Origin: Thermoplasmata archaeon
GTDB taxonomy: Archaea > Thermoplasmatota > Thermoplasmata > Thermoplasmatales > Aciduliprofundaceae
Assembly: GCA_021163705.1 (NCBI GenBank)
Contig: JAGGTO010000069.1
Location: forward strand, 1 to 6,080
Length of the DNA: 6,080 nt
Direction of reading: 5' to 3'
The notes beneath the pieces were generated by a model. It was not told where the DNA came from. It worked only from the letters and a program-made list of their open reading frames with translations, and searched no databases. Of this stretch, positions 1 through 5,620 are shown in pieces. The position numbers were made by a program, and so were the translations under genes. Each line of letters opens with the position of its first letter. Positions within the stretch are counted from its first letter, which is position 1.

Positions 1-1
1 G

Positions 2-436
2 GTTGTTTTCTATTTTCTCTACAGAGGGTTCACAAAGATAAGAGAGCATATTGATGGTACAGATATAGGTGTCTGGGGCACAATTTTCAAGCTCATAGGC
101 CTTATAGGAGGTTTTATCGCAGGTATTTTCCTCATTGCATATCTCCCTCACCTTGTAAGAGAAGAGTTGATGATTAATCATCTTCTTATAGTGTTTGGTG
201 TCACATCCATATTTGGAATCCTGGGATTCATAGGGGCGGTGTTTCTTGGAATAGCCCTTTACAGGATAGGTGACGAATATGGAAACACCCTTGTGATAAT
301 TGGAGGGATCCTCTACATATTTTTCTCCTGGTTAGGTGCAATACTTCTTTTTGTGGGGCTAAAAGATATTGAGACGCATGGGTATCGGAGAAAGAGAGCT
401 CTGATATTACCACCTCCTCCACCGCCACCGATGTAA
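2..436 (+). CDS. Partial multi-spanning membrane protein, DUF996-like, with poly-proline C-terminus
   Basis: The reading frame is open from the left edge, so the true start lies outside the window; 144 C-terminal residues are visible. Three full hydrophobic segments can be seen at visible residues 29-49, 59-86 and 95-120, with the end of an earlier one at 1-7. The glycine-rich spans separated by a short hydrophilic turn (YRIGDEYGNT, 87-96) recall the C-terminal half of the archaeal/bacterial DUF996 membrane family, whose function is unknown; this match is from memory and tentative. The last span is followed by a basic stretch (HGYRRKR, 127-133), which by the positive-inside rule puts the C-terminus in the cytoplasm. 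The protein ends with seven consecutive prolines and a methionine. The internal TTG/ATG at 167-172 is not needed as a start because the frame continues upstream. The membrane call is firm; no function can be assigned. Confidence 0.75.
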   Translation, partial: VVFYFLYRGFTKIREHIDGTDIGVWGTIFKLIGLIGGFIAGIFLIAYLPHLVREELMINHLLIVFGVTSIFGILGFIGAVFLGIALYRIGDEYGNTLVIIGGILYIFFSWLGAILLFVGLKDIETHGYRRKRALILPPPPPPPM

Positions 437-440
437 GAAA

Positions 441-450
441 TTTTTAAATA
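441..450 (+). promoter_or_regulatory. TATA box of rtcB
   Basis: TTTTTAAATA lies just after the stop of the upstream gene. Its centre is about 26 bp before the GGTGAT ribosome site at 472, the usual archaeal spacing from TATA box to transcription start. This implies a leader of only about 10 nt for rtcB. Confidence 0.6.
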
Positions 451-459
451 ACAGCTCTC

Positions 460-465
460 TTTTTT
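460..465 (+). terminator. T6 tract, possible terminator of the upstream membrane-protein gene
   Basis: A run of six T lies 24 bp after the stop codon of the upstream gene, between the rtcB TATA box and the predicted rtcB start of transcription. Oligo-T runs are intrinsic termination signals for archaeal RNA polymerase. No hairpin is associated. Confidence 0.35.
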
Positions 466-471
466 CACCCT

Positions 472-477
472 GGTGAT
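472..477 (+). promoter_or_regulatory. Ribosome binding site of rtcB
   Basis: GGTGAT is a perfect complement of the ATCACC at the 3' end of archaeal 16S rRNA. It sits 5 nt before the ATG at 483 and supports that start. Confidence 0.65.
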
Positions 478-482
478 GCTTT

Positions 483-1937
483 ATGTGGAATGGACCATTG
501 AGAAAACTGGATGCTTTTCGCTGGGAGATTCCGAAAGATTACAAACATGGAATGAGAGTTCCAGGCATAATATTCGCTTCCCAGCACATGATTGAGCAGA
601 TAAAGAAGGATAATGCTCCTGAGCAGGTGGCCAATGTTGCCACATTACCGGGCATAATTAAGGCGAGCATGGCCATGCCAGACATACACTGGGGCTATGG
701 ATTTCCAATAGGAGGTGTGGCCGCCTTCGATTCTGAGGAGGGTGTTATCTCTCCGGGGGGCGTGGGCTACGATATCAATTGCGGTGTTCGCCTCTTAACC
801 ACAAATCTGGAGGAGAAGGATGTCAGGCCGAAGCTCAAGGAATTAATAGATACCATATTTGTTAATGTACCCTCGGGTGTTGGGGAGAAGGGAAAGCTGC
901 ATCTGAGTTTTCAGGAGCTCAACGAGGTTCTGGATCGTGGCGTGAAATGGGCAGTTGAGCATGGCTATGGATGGCACGAGGATTTGGAACGCATAGAGGA
1001 GGGGGGAAGCATAAAGTATGCAGATCACAGTAAGGTAAGCGAGAAGGCAAAAAGAAGAGGTGCTCCACAGCTTGGAACTTTAGGTGCTGGGAATCATTTT
1101 TTAGAGGTGCAGAGAGTCGAGAAAATATATCTGCCTGATGTTGCCAAGAAATTTGGCATAACCCATGAGGGGCAGGTTGTGGTTATGATTCACACAGGTT
1201 CCAGAGGCCTGGGGCATCAGGTTGCCAGTGATTACATACGTGTGATGGAGCAGGCAGCGAGAAAATATGGAATAAGACTTGCGGATCCACAGCTTGCATG
1301 CGCGCCTGTGAAAAGTAAAGAGGCAGAGGATTATTTTAAAGCGATGTGTGCCGCTGCCAATTTTGGATTTACAAATCGCCAGCTCATCATGCACTGGGTT
1401 CGTGAGTCTTTTGGCAAGGTATTTAAGGAGGACCCCGAAGAGCTTGAAATGCATCTTGTCTATGGAGTTGCGCACAATATAGCGAAGCTGGAGGAGCACA
1501 TTGTGGATGGAAAAAGGATGAAGGTATATGTACATCGTAAAGGTGCAACGAGAGCCTTTGCTGCAGGAAGAGAGGAGTTAAGCATGCTATACAGGGAAGT
1601 TGGGCAACCCGTTTTAATTCCGGGGGATATGGGCACTGCCTCGTATGTTTTGGTTGGCACCAAAAAGGCCATGGAGGAAACATTTGGATCCACATGCCAT
1701 GGAGCCGGTAGAGTTATGAGCAGACATCAGGCACTTAGACATTTCAGAGGTGAACAGGTTAAGAGAGAACTATGGGAGAAGAAGAGGATTTACATAAGAA
1801 GTGCAAGTAACAGGGTTGCAGCGGAAGAGGCTCCAGATGCATACAAGGATGTTAATGAGGTTGTCCGGGCAGTGGAGGGGGCCGGAATATCAAGAATTGT
1901 GGCAAAAATGGTTCCCATGGGTGTGGTCAAAGGTTAA
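483..1937 (+). CDS. rtcB: tRNA-splicing ligase RtcB (3'-phosphate/5'-hydroxyl RNA ligase)
   Basis: This is a full-length RtcB of 484 residues, close to the 481 of the processed Pyrococcus horikoshii enzyme. The family joins RNA ends bearing a 2',3'-cyclic or 3'-phosphate to a 5'-OH, using GTP and Mn2+; in archaea it seals tRNA halves after intron removal. All catalytic motifs are visible: PGGVGYDINCG with Asp97 and Cys100 (metal ligands), GAGNHFLEV with His205, HTGSRGLGH with His237, GVAHNIAKLE with His331, HRKGATRA at 351-358, PGDMGTASYVL at 380-390, and CHGAGR with His406, the predicted residue guanylylated by GTP. The penultimate Lys483 matches a conserved C-terminal lysine. No intein interrupts the gene, unlike in some archaea. 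ATG 483 is chosen for its GGTGAT site. No archease partner gene is adjacent, and the gene appears to be transcribed alone, from its own TATA box to a T6 tract. Confidence 0.97.
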   Translation: MWNGPLRKLDAFRWEIPKDYKHGMRVPGIIFASQHMIEQIKKDNAPEQVANVATLPGIIKASMAMPDIHWGYGFPIGGVAAFDSEEGVISPGGVGYDINCGVRLLTTNLEEKDVRPKLKELIDTIFVNVPSGVGEKGKLHLSFQELNEVLDRGVKWAVEHGYGWHEDLERIEEGGSIKYADHSKVSEKAKRRGAPQLGTLGAGNHFLEVQRVEKIYLPDVAKKFGITHEGQVVVMIHTGSRGLGHQVASDYIRVMEQAARKYGIRLADPQLACAPVKSKEAEDYFKAMCAAANFGFTNRQLIMHWVRESFGKVFKEDPEELEMHLVYGVAHNIAKLEEHIVDGKRMKVYVHRKGATRAFAAGREELSMLYREVGQPVLIPGDMGTASYVLVGTKKAMEETFGSTCHGAGRVMSRHQALRHFRGEQVKRELWEKKRIYIRSASNRVAAEEAPDAYKDVNEVVRAVEGAGISRIVAKMVPMGVVKG

Positions 1938-1938
1938 A

Positions 1939-1944
1939 TTTTTT
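1939..1944 (+). terminator. T6 tract after rtcB
   Basis: Six T residues begin 2 nt after the rtcB stop codon, before the TATA box of the next operon. This is a typical hairpin-free archaeal termination signal. Confidence 0.45.
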
Positions 1945-1958
1945 CATAATTCTAAATC

Positions 1959-1968
1959 TTTTTATACC
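1959..1968 (+). promoter_or_regulatory. TATA box of the citDEF operon
   Basis: The sequence TTTTTATACC in the short rtcB-citD gap is centred about 25 bp before the ATG at 1989. That spacing puts the start of transcription at or within a base or two of the start codon, so the mRNA is probably leaderless. No GGTGAT- or GGAGG-like site precedes the gene, which fits this reading. It is the only promoter seen for the three cit genes. Confidence 0.55.
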
Positions 1969-1988
1969 CTATCTTCATTGTGTTAATC

Positions 1989-2234
1989 ATGATAAGTGCA
2001 GGTACCACAGAGAAGGGTGATGTTTTAGTGAAAATAGAGAATTCAGAGAAGAGAGAGATCATTGTGAATAGTAAGCTGGAAAGACTTTATGGAAAGGCCA
2101 TTCGTGCCACCGTGGAGGAGATGACTGAGGGAATAGATGCAAAGATAACTGTGGAGGATTTTGGTGCTCTGGACTGGGTTCTGAGGGCGAGATTAGAGGC
2201 AGCCATAAGAAAATATGGGGGGGAGAAAGAATGA
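1989..2234 (+). CDS. citD: Citrate lyase gamma subunit (acyl carrier protein)-like, lacking the prosthetic-group serine
   Basis: An 81-residue protein resembling CitD, the small carrier subunit of citrate lyase. Family landmarks are the N-terminal AGTTEKGDVLV (4-14), FGALDWVLRARLEAAIRKY matching the bacterial DKGALDCVLRARVQAA block, and its place before citE and citF. In bacteria the AGTLES(S/G)D motif carries 2'-(5''-phosphoribosyl)-3'-dephospho-CoA on the serine (Ser14 in Klebsiella); here that position is Lys9, giving AGT-T-E-K-G-D. ATG 1989 is preferred over the GTG at 1980 because the TATA box predicts a leaderless start at about 1989; the GTG would add three residues. The stop overlaps the citE start (ATGA), implying translational coupling. 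A run of seven G lies near the 3' end. Membership of the family is well supported, but whether this subunit holds any cofactor is unknown. Confidence 0.85.
   Translation: MISAGTTEKGDVLVKIENSEKREIIVNSKLERLYGKAIRATVEEMTEGIDAKITVEDFGALDWVLRARLEAAIRKYGGEKE
2217..2223 (+). repeat. Run of seven G at the citD-citE junction
   Basis: Seven consecutive G encode the GG near the CitD C-terminus. The 3' end of the run is part of the probable citE ribosome site, GGAG at 2222-2225, 5 nt before ATG 2231. The -1 frame is open from the run straight into the citE ATG, so loss of phase here would join CitD to CitE. Confidence 0.6.
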
Positions 2235-3079
2235 AGCTGAGAAGGACCCGATTATATATTCCCGGCAACAACCCACATCTTGTAGAAAATGCAGGATTGT
2301 ACAATGCGGATGCAGTGATCCTTGATCTTGAAGATTCCGTCCCCATAACGCAGAAATTTGATGCGAGAATTCTTGTGAAGTATTCCTTGCAGAATGTGGA
2401 TTTTGGTCGCAGCGAAAAATGGGTGCGAATAAATGGTGTGGATACCCCATATTGGAAAAAGGACCTGGAGGAAATATTACCCTACTGTGATGTTATAAAC
2501 CTTCCCAAGACAGAGAGCTATGATACCCTGAAGCTTGTGGATGAGGAAATGAGTAGGATTGAAAAGGAGCATGATCTCCAGCCGAGAAAGATAGTACCTA
2601 TAATTGAAACTGTAGCTGGACTTATAAACGCAAGGGAAATCGCCTCGCATCCTCGAGTTATTGCCCTTGCATGGGGAGGAGAGGATCTCACTGCGGATCT
2701 TGGTATACCAAGAAAGAAGGCTCTGATCCTCGATAATGTTCGAGCTGAGATTGTATTTGCTGCCAAGGCATATAAGAAGCAAGCCTTAGATACCGTGTTT
2801 AGCAATGTTAGAGATATGGATGCTCTGTTTGAATACGCCCAGCATGCGAGATATATGGGATTTGATGGAATAGGCGTGATTCATCCAAATCAGATCGAAG
2901 TTGTGCATCGAGCTTTCAAACCCACAGATGAGGAGATTGAAGATGCCAAGAGGATAATAGAGGCTGCAAGGGAAGCTGAGAGAGAAGGTAAAGCTGTCAT
3001 ATCTCTAAATGGCAGGATGATAGACCCACCTGTGGTTGAAAGAGCAAGAAAGATACTTGCATTTGCGGAGGTGGAATAA
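2231..3079 (+). CDS. citE: Citrate lyase beta subunit (citryl-ACP lyase type, HpcH/HpaI aldolase fold)
   Basis: A 282-residue member of the CitE family, slightly shorter than the roughly 300 of bacterial CitE. In bacterial citrate lyase this subunit cleaves the citryl thioester to oxaloacetate and the acetyl thioester, with Mg2+. Landmarks in order: RRTRLYIPGNN (4-14), DAVILDLEDSV (27-37), WVRIN with Arg67, INLPKTES (89-96), PIIETVAGL with Glu126, AWGGEDLTADLG with Asp152, DTVFSNVRD (187-195), GFDGIGVIHPNQI (210-222) and NGRMIDPPVVERA (260-272). By family comparison Glu126 and Asp152 are the metal ligands and Arg67 binds the substrate carboxylate. CitE-like proteins also include malyl-CoA and citramalyl-CoA lyases, so the substrate is not proven; the flanking citD and citF favour a citrate- or citramalate-lyase complex. 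The start overlaps citD by four bases, and the stop directly abuts the citF start. Confidence 0.9.
   Translation: MKLRRTRLYIPGNNPHLVENAGLYNADAVILDLEDSVPITQKFDARILVKYSLQNVDFGRSEKWVRINGVDTPYWKKDLEEILPYCDVINLPKTESYDTLKLVDEEMSRIEKEHDLQPRKIVPIIETVAGLINAREIASHPRVIALAWGGEDLTADLGIPRKKALILDNVRAEIVFAAKAYKKQALDTVFSNVRDMDALFEYAQHARYMGFDGIGVIHPNQIEVVHRAFKPTDEEIEDAKRIIEAAREAEREGKAVISLNGRMIDPPVVERARKILAFAEVE
3067..3073 (+). promoter_or_regulatory. Strong ribosome binding site of citF inside the end of citE
   Basis: GGAGGTG, a near-full complement of the archaeal 16S 3' end, lies in the last codons of citE and 6 nt before ATG 3080. It fixes the citF start and suggests independent ribosome loading as well as coupling. 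Confidence 0.7.
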
Positions 3080-4615
3080 ATGCCCATAAATGCAGTTGGT
3101 AGGGAAGTACCAAGCGAGATAAATGGTCAAAAATTCAAGCCTTTCGCAGGGGACATGAAAACTCCCCCTGAAGGAAGACGTGCAGGCTCGCTAATTCGCA
3201 TGGCCCCTAGGGGAAGGAGCAAAATTGTGAATTCCATTGAGGAGGTCATAAAAAAGGTAGGCTTGGAGGATGGCATGACCGTGAGTTTCCATCACCATCT
3301 TCGCAATGGAGATTATGTTGTCAACATGGTTATGAAAACCATTGAAAAGATGGGTTTTAAGGATATCCGAGTTTTTCCCACAGCGTTATTTCCCATACAT
3401 GAGCCCCTTGTGCCCATGCTGAAAAATGGGGTAATAAGGAGAATTGAAGGGAGTATGAACGGGCCTGTTGGTGAGGCAACAAGTTACGGGGCTATGCGGG
3501 AAACTGCTGTGCTTCGCTCCCATAGTGGCCGCGTTAGGGCTGTGGAAAGTGGTGAGGTGCATATAGATGTTGCATTCATTGCAGCGCCCACAGCAGACCC
3601 CTACGGAAATTTAAACGGTGTGGATGGCCCATCCGCATGTGGACCGCTTGCATATGCGATGGTAGATGCATACCATGCGGATCATGTGGTGGCCATAACG
3701 GATCATATTGTGCCATATCCCGCACATCCCATAAGCATCTATCAGCACAATGTGGATTATGTTGTGCCTGTGGAGAAAATAGGAGATCCCCAGGGTATTA
3801 TGTCAGGCACTCTTCGAATAACTACCTCACCATCAAGATTGAGAATAGCAAGATATGCTCTAGAGGTAATAGAGAGGGTTGCTCTCAAGCCGGGATTCTC
3901 ATTCCAAGCAGGAGCTGGCGGGATATCTCTTGCAGTTACAAAGTTCCTGGGAGATGTCATGCGTAAGAAGGGAATAAAGGCATCCTTCATAAATGGCGGT
4001 GTGACCAAGTATGTGGTGGATATGCTTCATGAGGGACTTGTGGATGTAGTATTAGATGGTCAGGCATTCGATTTAGATGCGGTGAAATCGTTAAAGGAGG
4101 ATCCAAATCACATAGAGACCCCTTTAGCCATGTATGGAAATCCCTACTCTTCAGGAACCATAACAAGCATGCTTGATGCAGGAGTTCTTGGTGCAACAGA
4201 GGTGGATATTGATTTTAATGTGAATGTTAATACCCACAGTGATGGTCTGTTGCTCCATGGTATAGGAGGACATCAGGAGGTTGCTGCAGGCTCGGCTTTA
4301 ACGATAATCACAGTTCCTCTATACAGATATCGTGTTCCTGTAATTCGTGAAAGGGTTACAACAGTCACAACTCCAGGCGAGGTAGTGGATGTTGTTGTCA
4401 CTGAACGCGGGATTGCCATAAATCCAAAGAGAGACGATATAATAGAGGCAATGCGAGGCTCGAAGGTACCCATCTGGGATATACAAGACCTGCAGAAAAA
4501 GGCATATCAGATATGCGGAAAACCTGAAGAGCCAAAGACAACAGATGAGATAATCGCCGCAATTCTCTGGAGAGACGGAACAATCATAGATGTTGTCTAT
4601 AAGGTCAAAAAATAA
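3080..4615 (+). CDS. citF: Citrate lyase alpha subunit (acetyl-ACP:citrate ACP-transferase type)
   Basis: A 511-residue CitF, essentially the length of the E. coli protein (510), with collinear similarity throughout. In bacteria this subunit exchanges acetate for citrate on the carrier thioester, a CoA-transferase-type reaction. Visible landmarks: KPFAGDM (20-26), DGMTVSFHHHLRNGDY (64-79), SGEVHIDVAFI (157-167), YAMVDA (192-197), FSFQAGAGGISLAVTKFL (273-290), GQAFDLDAVKS (327-337), DPNHIE (341-346), GATEVDIDFNVNVNT (371-385), GIGGHQEVAAGS (394-405), TTVTTPGEVVDVVVTERG (427-444) and the C-terminal DGTIIDVV (499-506). The bacterial GGHxDTA segment reads GGHQEVA here. ATG 3080 follows the citE stop with no gap and has a strong GGAGGTG site. 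The gene closes the operon. No citC, citX, citG or transporter gene follows; the next gene is a 5S rRNA on the other strand. The substrate could be citrate or citramalate. Confidence 0.93.
   Translation: MPINAVGREVPSEINGQKFKPFAGDMKTPPEGRRAGSLIRMAPRGRSKIVNSIEEVIKKVGLEDGMTVSFHHHLRNGDYVVNMVMKTIEKMGFKDIRVFPTALFPIHEPLVPMLKNGVIRRIEGSMNGPVGEATSYGAMRETAVLRSHSGRVRAVESGEVHIDVAFIAAPTADPYGNLNGVDGPSACGPLAYAMVDAYHADHVVAITDHIVPYPAHPISIYQHNVDYVVPVEKIGDPQGIMSGTLRITTSPSRLRIARYALEVIERVALKPGFSFQAGAGGISLAVTKFLGDVMRKKGIKASFINGGVTKYVVDMLHEGLVDVVLDGQAFDLDAVKSLKEDPNHIETPLAMYGNPYSSGTITSMLDAGVLGATEVDIDFNVNVNTHSDGLLLHGIGGHQEVAAGSALTIITVPLYRYRVPVIRERVTTVTTPGEVVDVVVTERGIAINPKRDDIIEAMRGSKVPIWDIQDLQKKAYQICGKPEEPKTTDEIIAAILWRDGTIIDVVYKVKK
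4607..4612 (-). terminator. Possible T-tract terminator of the 5S rRNA gene, inside the end of citF
   Basis: Read on the minus strand this is TTTTTT, about 30 nt beyond the 3' end of the 5S gene, with a shorter T4 tract nearer at 4624-4627. It overlaps the last citF codons, so signals of the two converging units interleave. Confidence 0.35.
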
Positions 4616-4616
4616 C

Positions 4617-4632
4617 TTTTTTCAAAATTTTT
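4617..4632 (+). terminator. T-rich terminator of the citDEF operon
   Basis: A T6 run (4617-4622) starts one base after the citF stop codon, and a T5 run (4628-4632) follows. Paired T-tracts without a hairpin fit archaeal termination. The tracts end just before the 3' end of the converging 5S gene. Confidence 0.5.
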
Positions 4633-4641
4633 AAGAGGGAT

Positions 4642-4763
4642 GGTGACAGCGAACCGTGCTTCCCGGGAGCTCGCGCATCCCAGTACGCACACGGTACGCA
4701 GGCGGGCTTAACTGCCGGGTTCGGGATGAGACCGGGTGTTTCCCCGCCGCTATGGCCGTCACC
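4642..4763 (-). rRNA. rrf: 5S ribosomal RNA, solitary gene
   Basis: The reverse complement is a complete archaeal 5S rRNA of about 122 nt. Its ends pair to form helix I (GGTGAC at the 5' end with GTCACC at the 3' end). Inside are the conserved ATCCCGAACCCGG loop region, the GTTAAGCCCGCC block and the GGGATGCGCGAGCTCCCGGGAA helix segment. The arrangement closely matches halophile and thermoacidophile 5S sequences as remembered. Ends are uncertain by one or two bases because T4641 and A4764 could also pair. No 23S or 16S gene is in the window: tbp lies upstream on the same strand and citF converges from the other side. The gene has its own TATA box at the expected distance, so it is transcribed separately, as in archaea with unlinked rRNA genes. 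Confidence 0.95.
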
Positions 4764-4783
4764 AGAAGCCTGTATATTGGAAG

Positions 4784-4793
4784 AATATTTAAC
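4784..4793 (-). promoter_or_regulatory. TATA box of the 5S rRNA gene
   Basis: On the minus strand the sequence reads GGTTAAATAT, preceded by CGAAA as a possible BRE. It is centred about 25 bp before the 5' end of the 5S RNA, so transcription can begin directly at the mature end. Confidence 0.6.
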
Positions 4794-4819
4794 CCTTTCG
4801 CTTAGAATTTTTATGCATC

Positions 4820-4831
4820 AAAAAATAAAAA
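4820..4831 (-). terminator. T-rich terminator after tbp
   Basis: On the minus strand this is TTTTTATTTTTT, starting 5 nt after the tbp stop codon and ahead of the 5S promoter. It probably separates the tbp and 5S transcripts. Confidence 0.5.
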
Positions 4832-4836
4832 GAGAT

Positions 4837-5394
4837 TTAAATTAATCCAACATTCTCCAGCTCTTTTTTAAGTTTCTTTATTGCTTCTACAATTTCCTCC
4901 TTCTTCTTGGCTCCTGTGCATACCACCTTGCCCGAGCCAAAGAGGAGAAGTACAACCTTGGGCTCTTCAATGCGATAAACCAATCCTGGGAACTGTTCTG
5001 GCTCATACTCAACATTCTCCAGACCCAGGGACATTGCAATATCTGTTAAGTTCAATTCAACGCCAAGATCATACACCGCCACAATGTTCTGAACCACTAT
5101 CTTGGGATTGTCATAAACATCTATTCCAGCCGCTTTGAGCTTCTCAACAAGGATTCTTATTGTCTGCTCCACTTTCTCAATATCTTTAGCACCTGTGCAA
5201 TTTACCTTACCACTACGGAAAATGAGTACGGCGGTTTTGGGCTCAGGAAGCCTGTATATAAGACCGGGGAACTGTTCAGGCTCGTATTCTGCCCCATCCA
5301 GTGCTAAGGCGATTTTGCTCAAATCAAGTTTATCTGCCAAAGAAGTGGATGCCACTATATTCTCAATCTGTACCTTTTCCATTTCATCCTCCAT
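4837..5394 (-). CDS. tbp: TATA-box-binding protein (TBP)
   Basis: This archaeal general transcription factor of 185 residues binds the TATA box and recruits TFB and RNA polymerase. It is the usual saddle of two direct repeats, about residues 6-93 and 98-184. The repeats are easily seen as paired motifs: EYEPEQFPGLIYRL (36-49) with EYEPEQFPGLVYRI (129-142), and FRSGKVNCTGAK (59-70) with FGSGKVVCTGAK (152-163). The four phenylalanines that intercalate into DNA in known TBPs correspond to Phe42, Phe59, Phe135 and Phe152. The protein ends at ENVGLI and lacks the acidic C-terminal tail seen in Pyrococcus TBP. Two starts are plausible: ATG at 5394, served by GGTGAT, and Met5 (ATG at 5382), served by GGAGG; the first is chosen because its site follows the predicted transcription start directly. 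A single-gene unit. Confidence 0.97.
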   Translation of the reverse strand: MEDEMEKVQIENIVASTSLADKLDLSKIALALDGAEYEPEQFPGLIYRLPEPKTAVLIFRSGKVNCTGAKDIEKVEQTIRILVEKLKAAGIDVYDNPKIVVQNIVAVYDLGVELNLTDIAMSLGLENVEYEPEQFPGLVYRIEEPKVVLLLFGSGKVVCTGAKKKEEIVEAIKKLKKELENVGLI

Positions 5395-5398
5395 TTAA

Positions 5399-5404
5399 AT
5401 CACC
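5399..5404 (-). promoter_or_regulatory. Ribosome binding site of tbp
   Basis: On the minus strand GGTGAT lies 4 nt before the ATG whose first base is 5394. A second site, GGAGG at 5388-5392, lies 5 nt before the in-frame Met5 codon, so initiation at both is possible. Confidence 0.55.
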
Positions 5405-5426
5405 TTTAAATAGTGAATACGGACCT

Positions 5427-5438
5427 CATATATAAATA
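5427..5438 (-). promoter_or_regulatory. TATA box of tbp, nearly symmetrical
   Basis: The minus strand reads TATTTATATATG, about 26 bp before the GGTGAT site, giving a leader of about 10 nt. The plus strand reads CATATATAAATA, also a good TATA box, so the element could fire rightward toward the structured intergenic region. Because TBP binds such sites, self-regulation is conceivable but not shown. Confidence 0.6.
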
Positions 5439-5454
5439 CTTCATCTAAGAAGGG

Positions 5455-5504
5455 GCACCTACGGTTTCCCTTTCTAAACCCCCAAGCCCCTTTAGAAAAG
5501 GTGC
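5455..5504. repeat. Two-part inverted repeat (14 bp with a 10-nt bulge)
   Basis: Inner stem TTTCTAAA (5471-5478) pairs perfectly with TTTAGAAA (5491-5498) across a 12-nt C-rich loop. Outer stem GCACCT (5455-5460) pairs with AGGTGC (5499-5504). The arms adjoin on the 3' side and are split by 10 nt on the 5' side. A competing pairing exists: GGCACC (5454-5459) with GGTGCC (5526-5531). Confidence 0.5.
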
Positions 5505-5528
5505 TTTACCTCCAAAGAAAATAAGGGT

Positions 5529-5547
5529 GCCTTCCCGAAGGGAAGGC
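5529..5547. repeat. Perfect 8-bp hairpin with a 3-nt loop
   Basis: GCCTTCCC, GAA loop, GGGAAGGC. Read on the minus strand the loop is TTC and the stem is followed by ACCCTTATTTT, loosely like a hairpin terminator for leftward transcription. On the plus strand no T-tract follows. Its role is unknown. Confidence 0.6.
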
Positions 5548-5620
5548 TTGCTCGCAACTCCACTTCACTCCGTTGTTCGTTTCCCCTTCTACCCCCTCTA
5601 AACCCTAATCATTCTTGAAA

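Noticed and set aside
167..172. TTG/ATG at 167-172 as the start of the first gene
   Set aside because: The same frame stays open, with membrane-protein character, back to the left edge, so the gene is truncated by the window rather than starting here.
1101..1535. Minus-strand open frame of 144 codons
   Set aside because: It lies antisense inside the fully conserved rtcB gene and has no recognisable motif or ribosome site.
483..1937. Intein or intron in rtcB
   Set aside because: Some archaeal rtcB genes hold an intein, but here all motifs are collinear in 484 residues with no insertion.
1980..1988. GTG at 1980 as the citD start
   Set aside because: It would lie upstream of the transcription start predicted from the TATA box; ATG 1989 also fits the usual distance to the AGT motif. 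It cannot be fully excluded.
4642..4763. 5S rRNA on the plus strand as part of the cit transcript
   Set aside because: The conserved 5S blocks (CCCGAAC, GTTAAGCCCGCC) and the promoter at the correct distance appear only on the minus strand.
5135..5398. Plus-strand open frame across the 5' part of tbp
   Set aside because: It is a shadow of the unmistakable TBP coding sequence on the minus strand.
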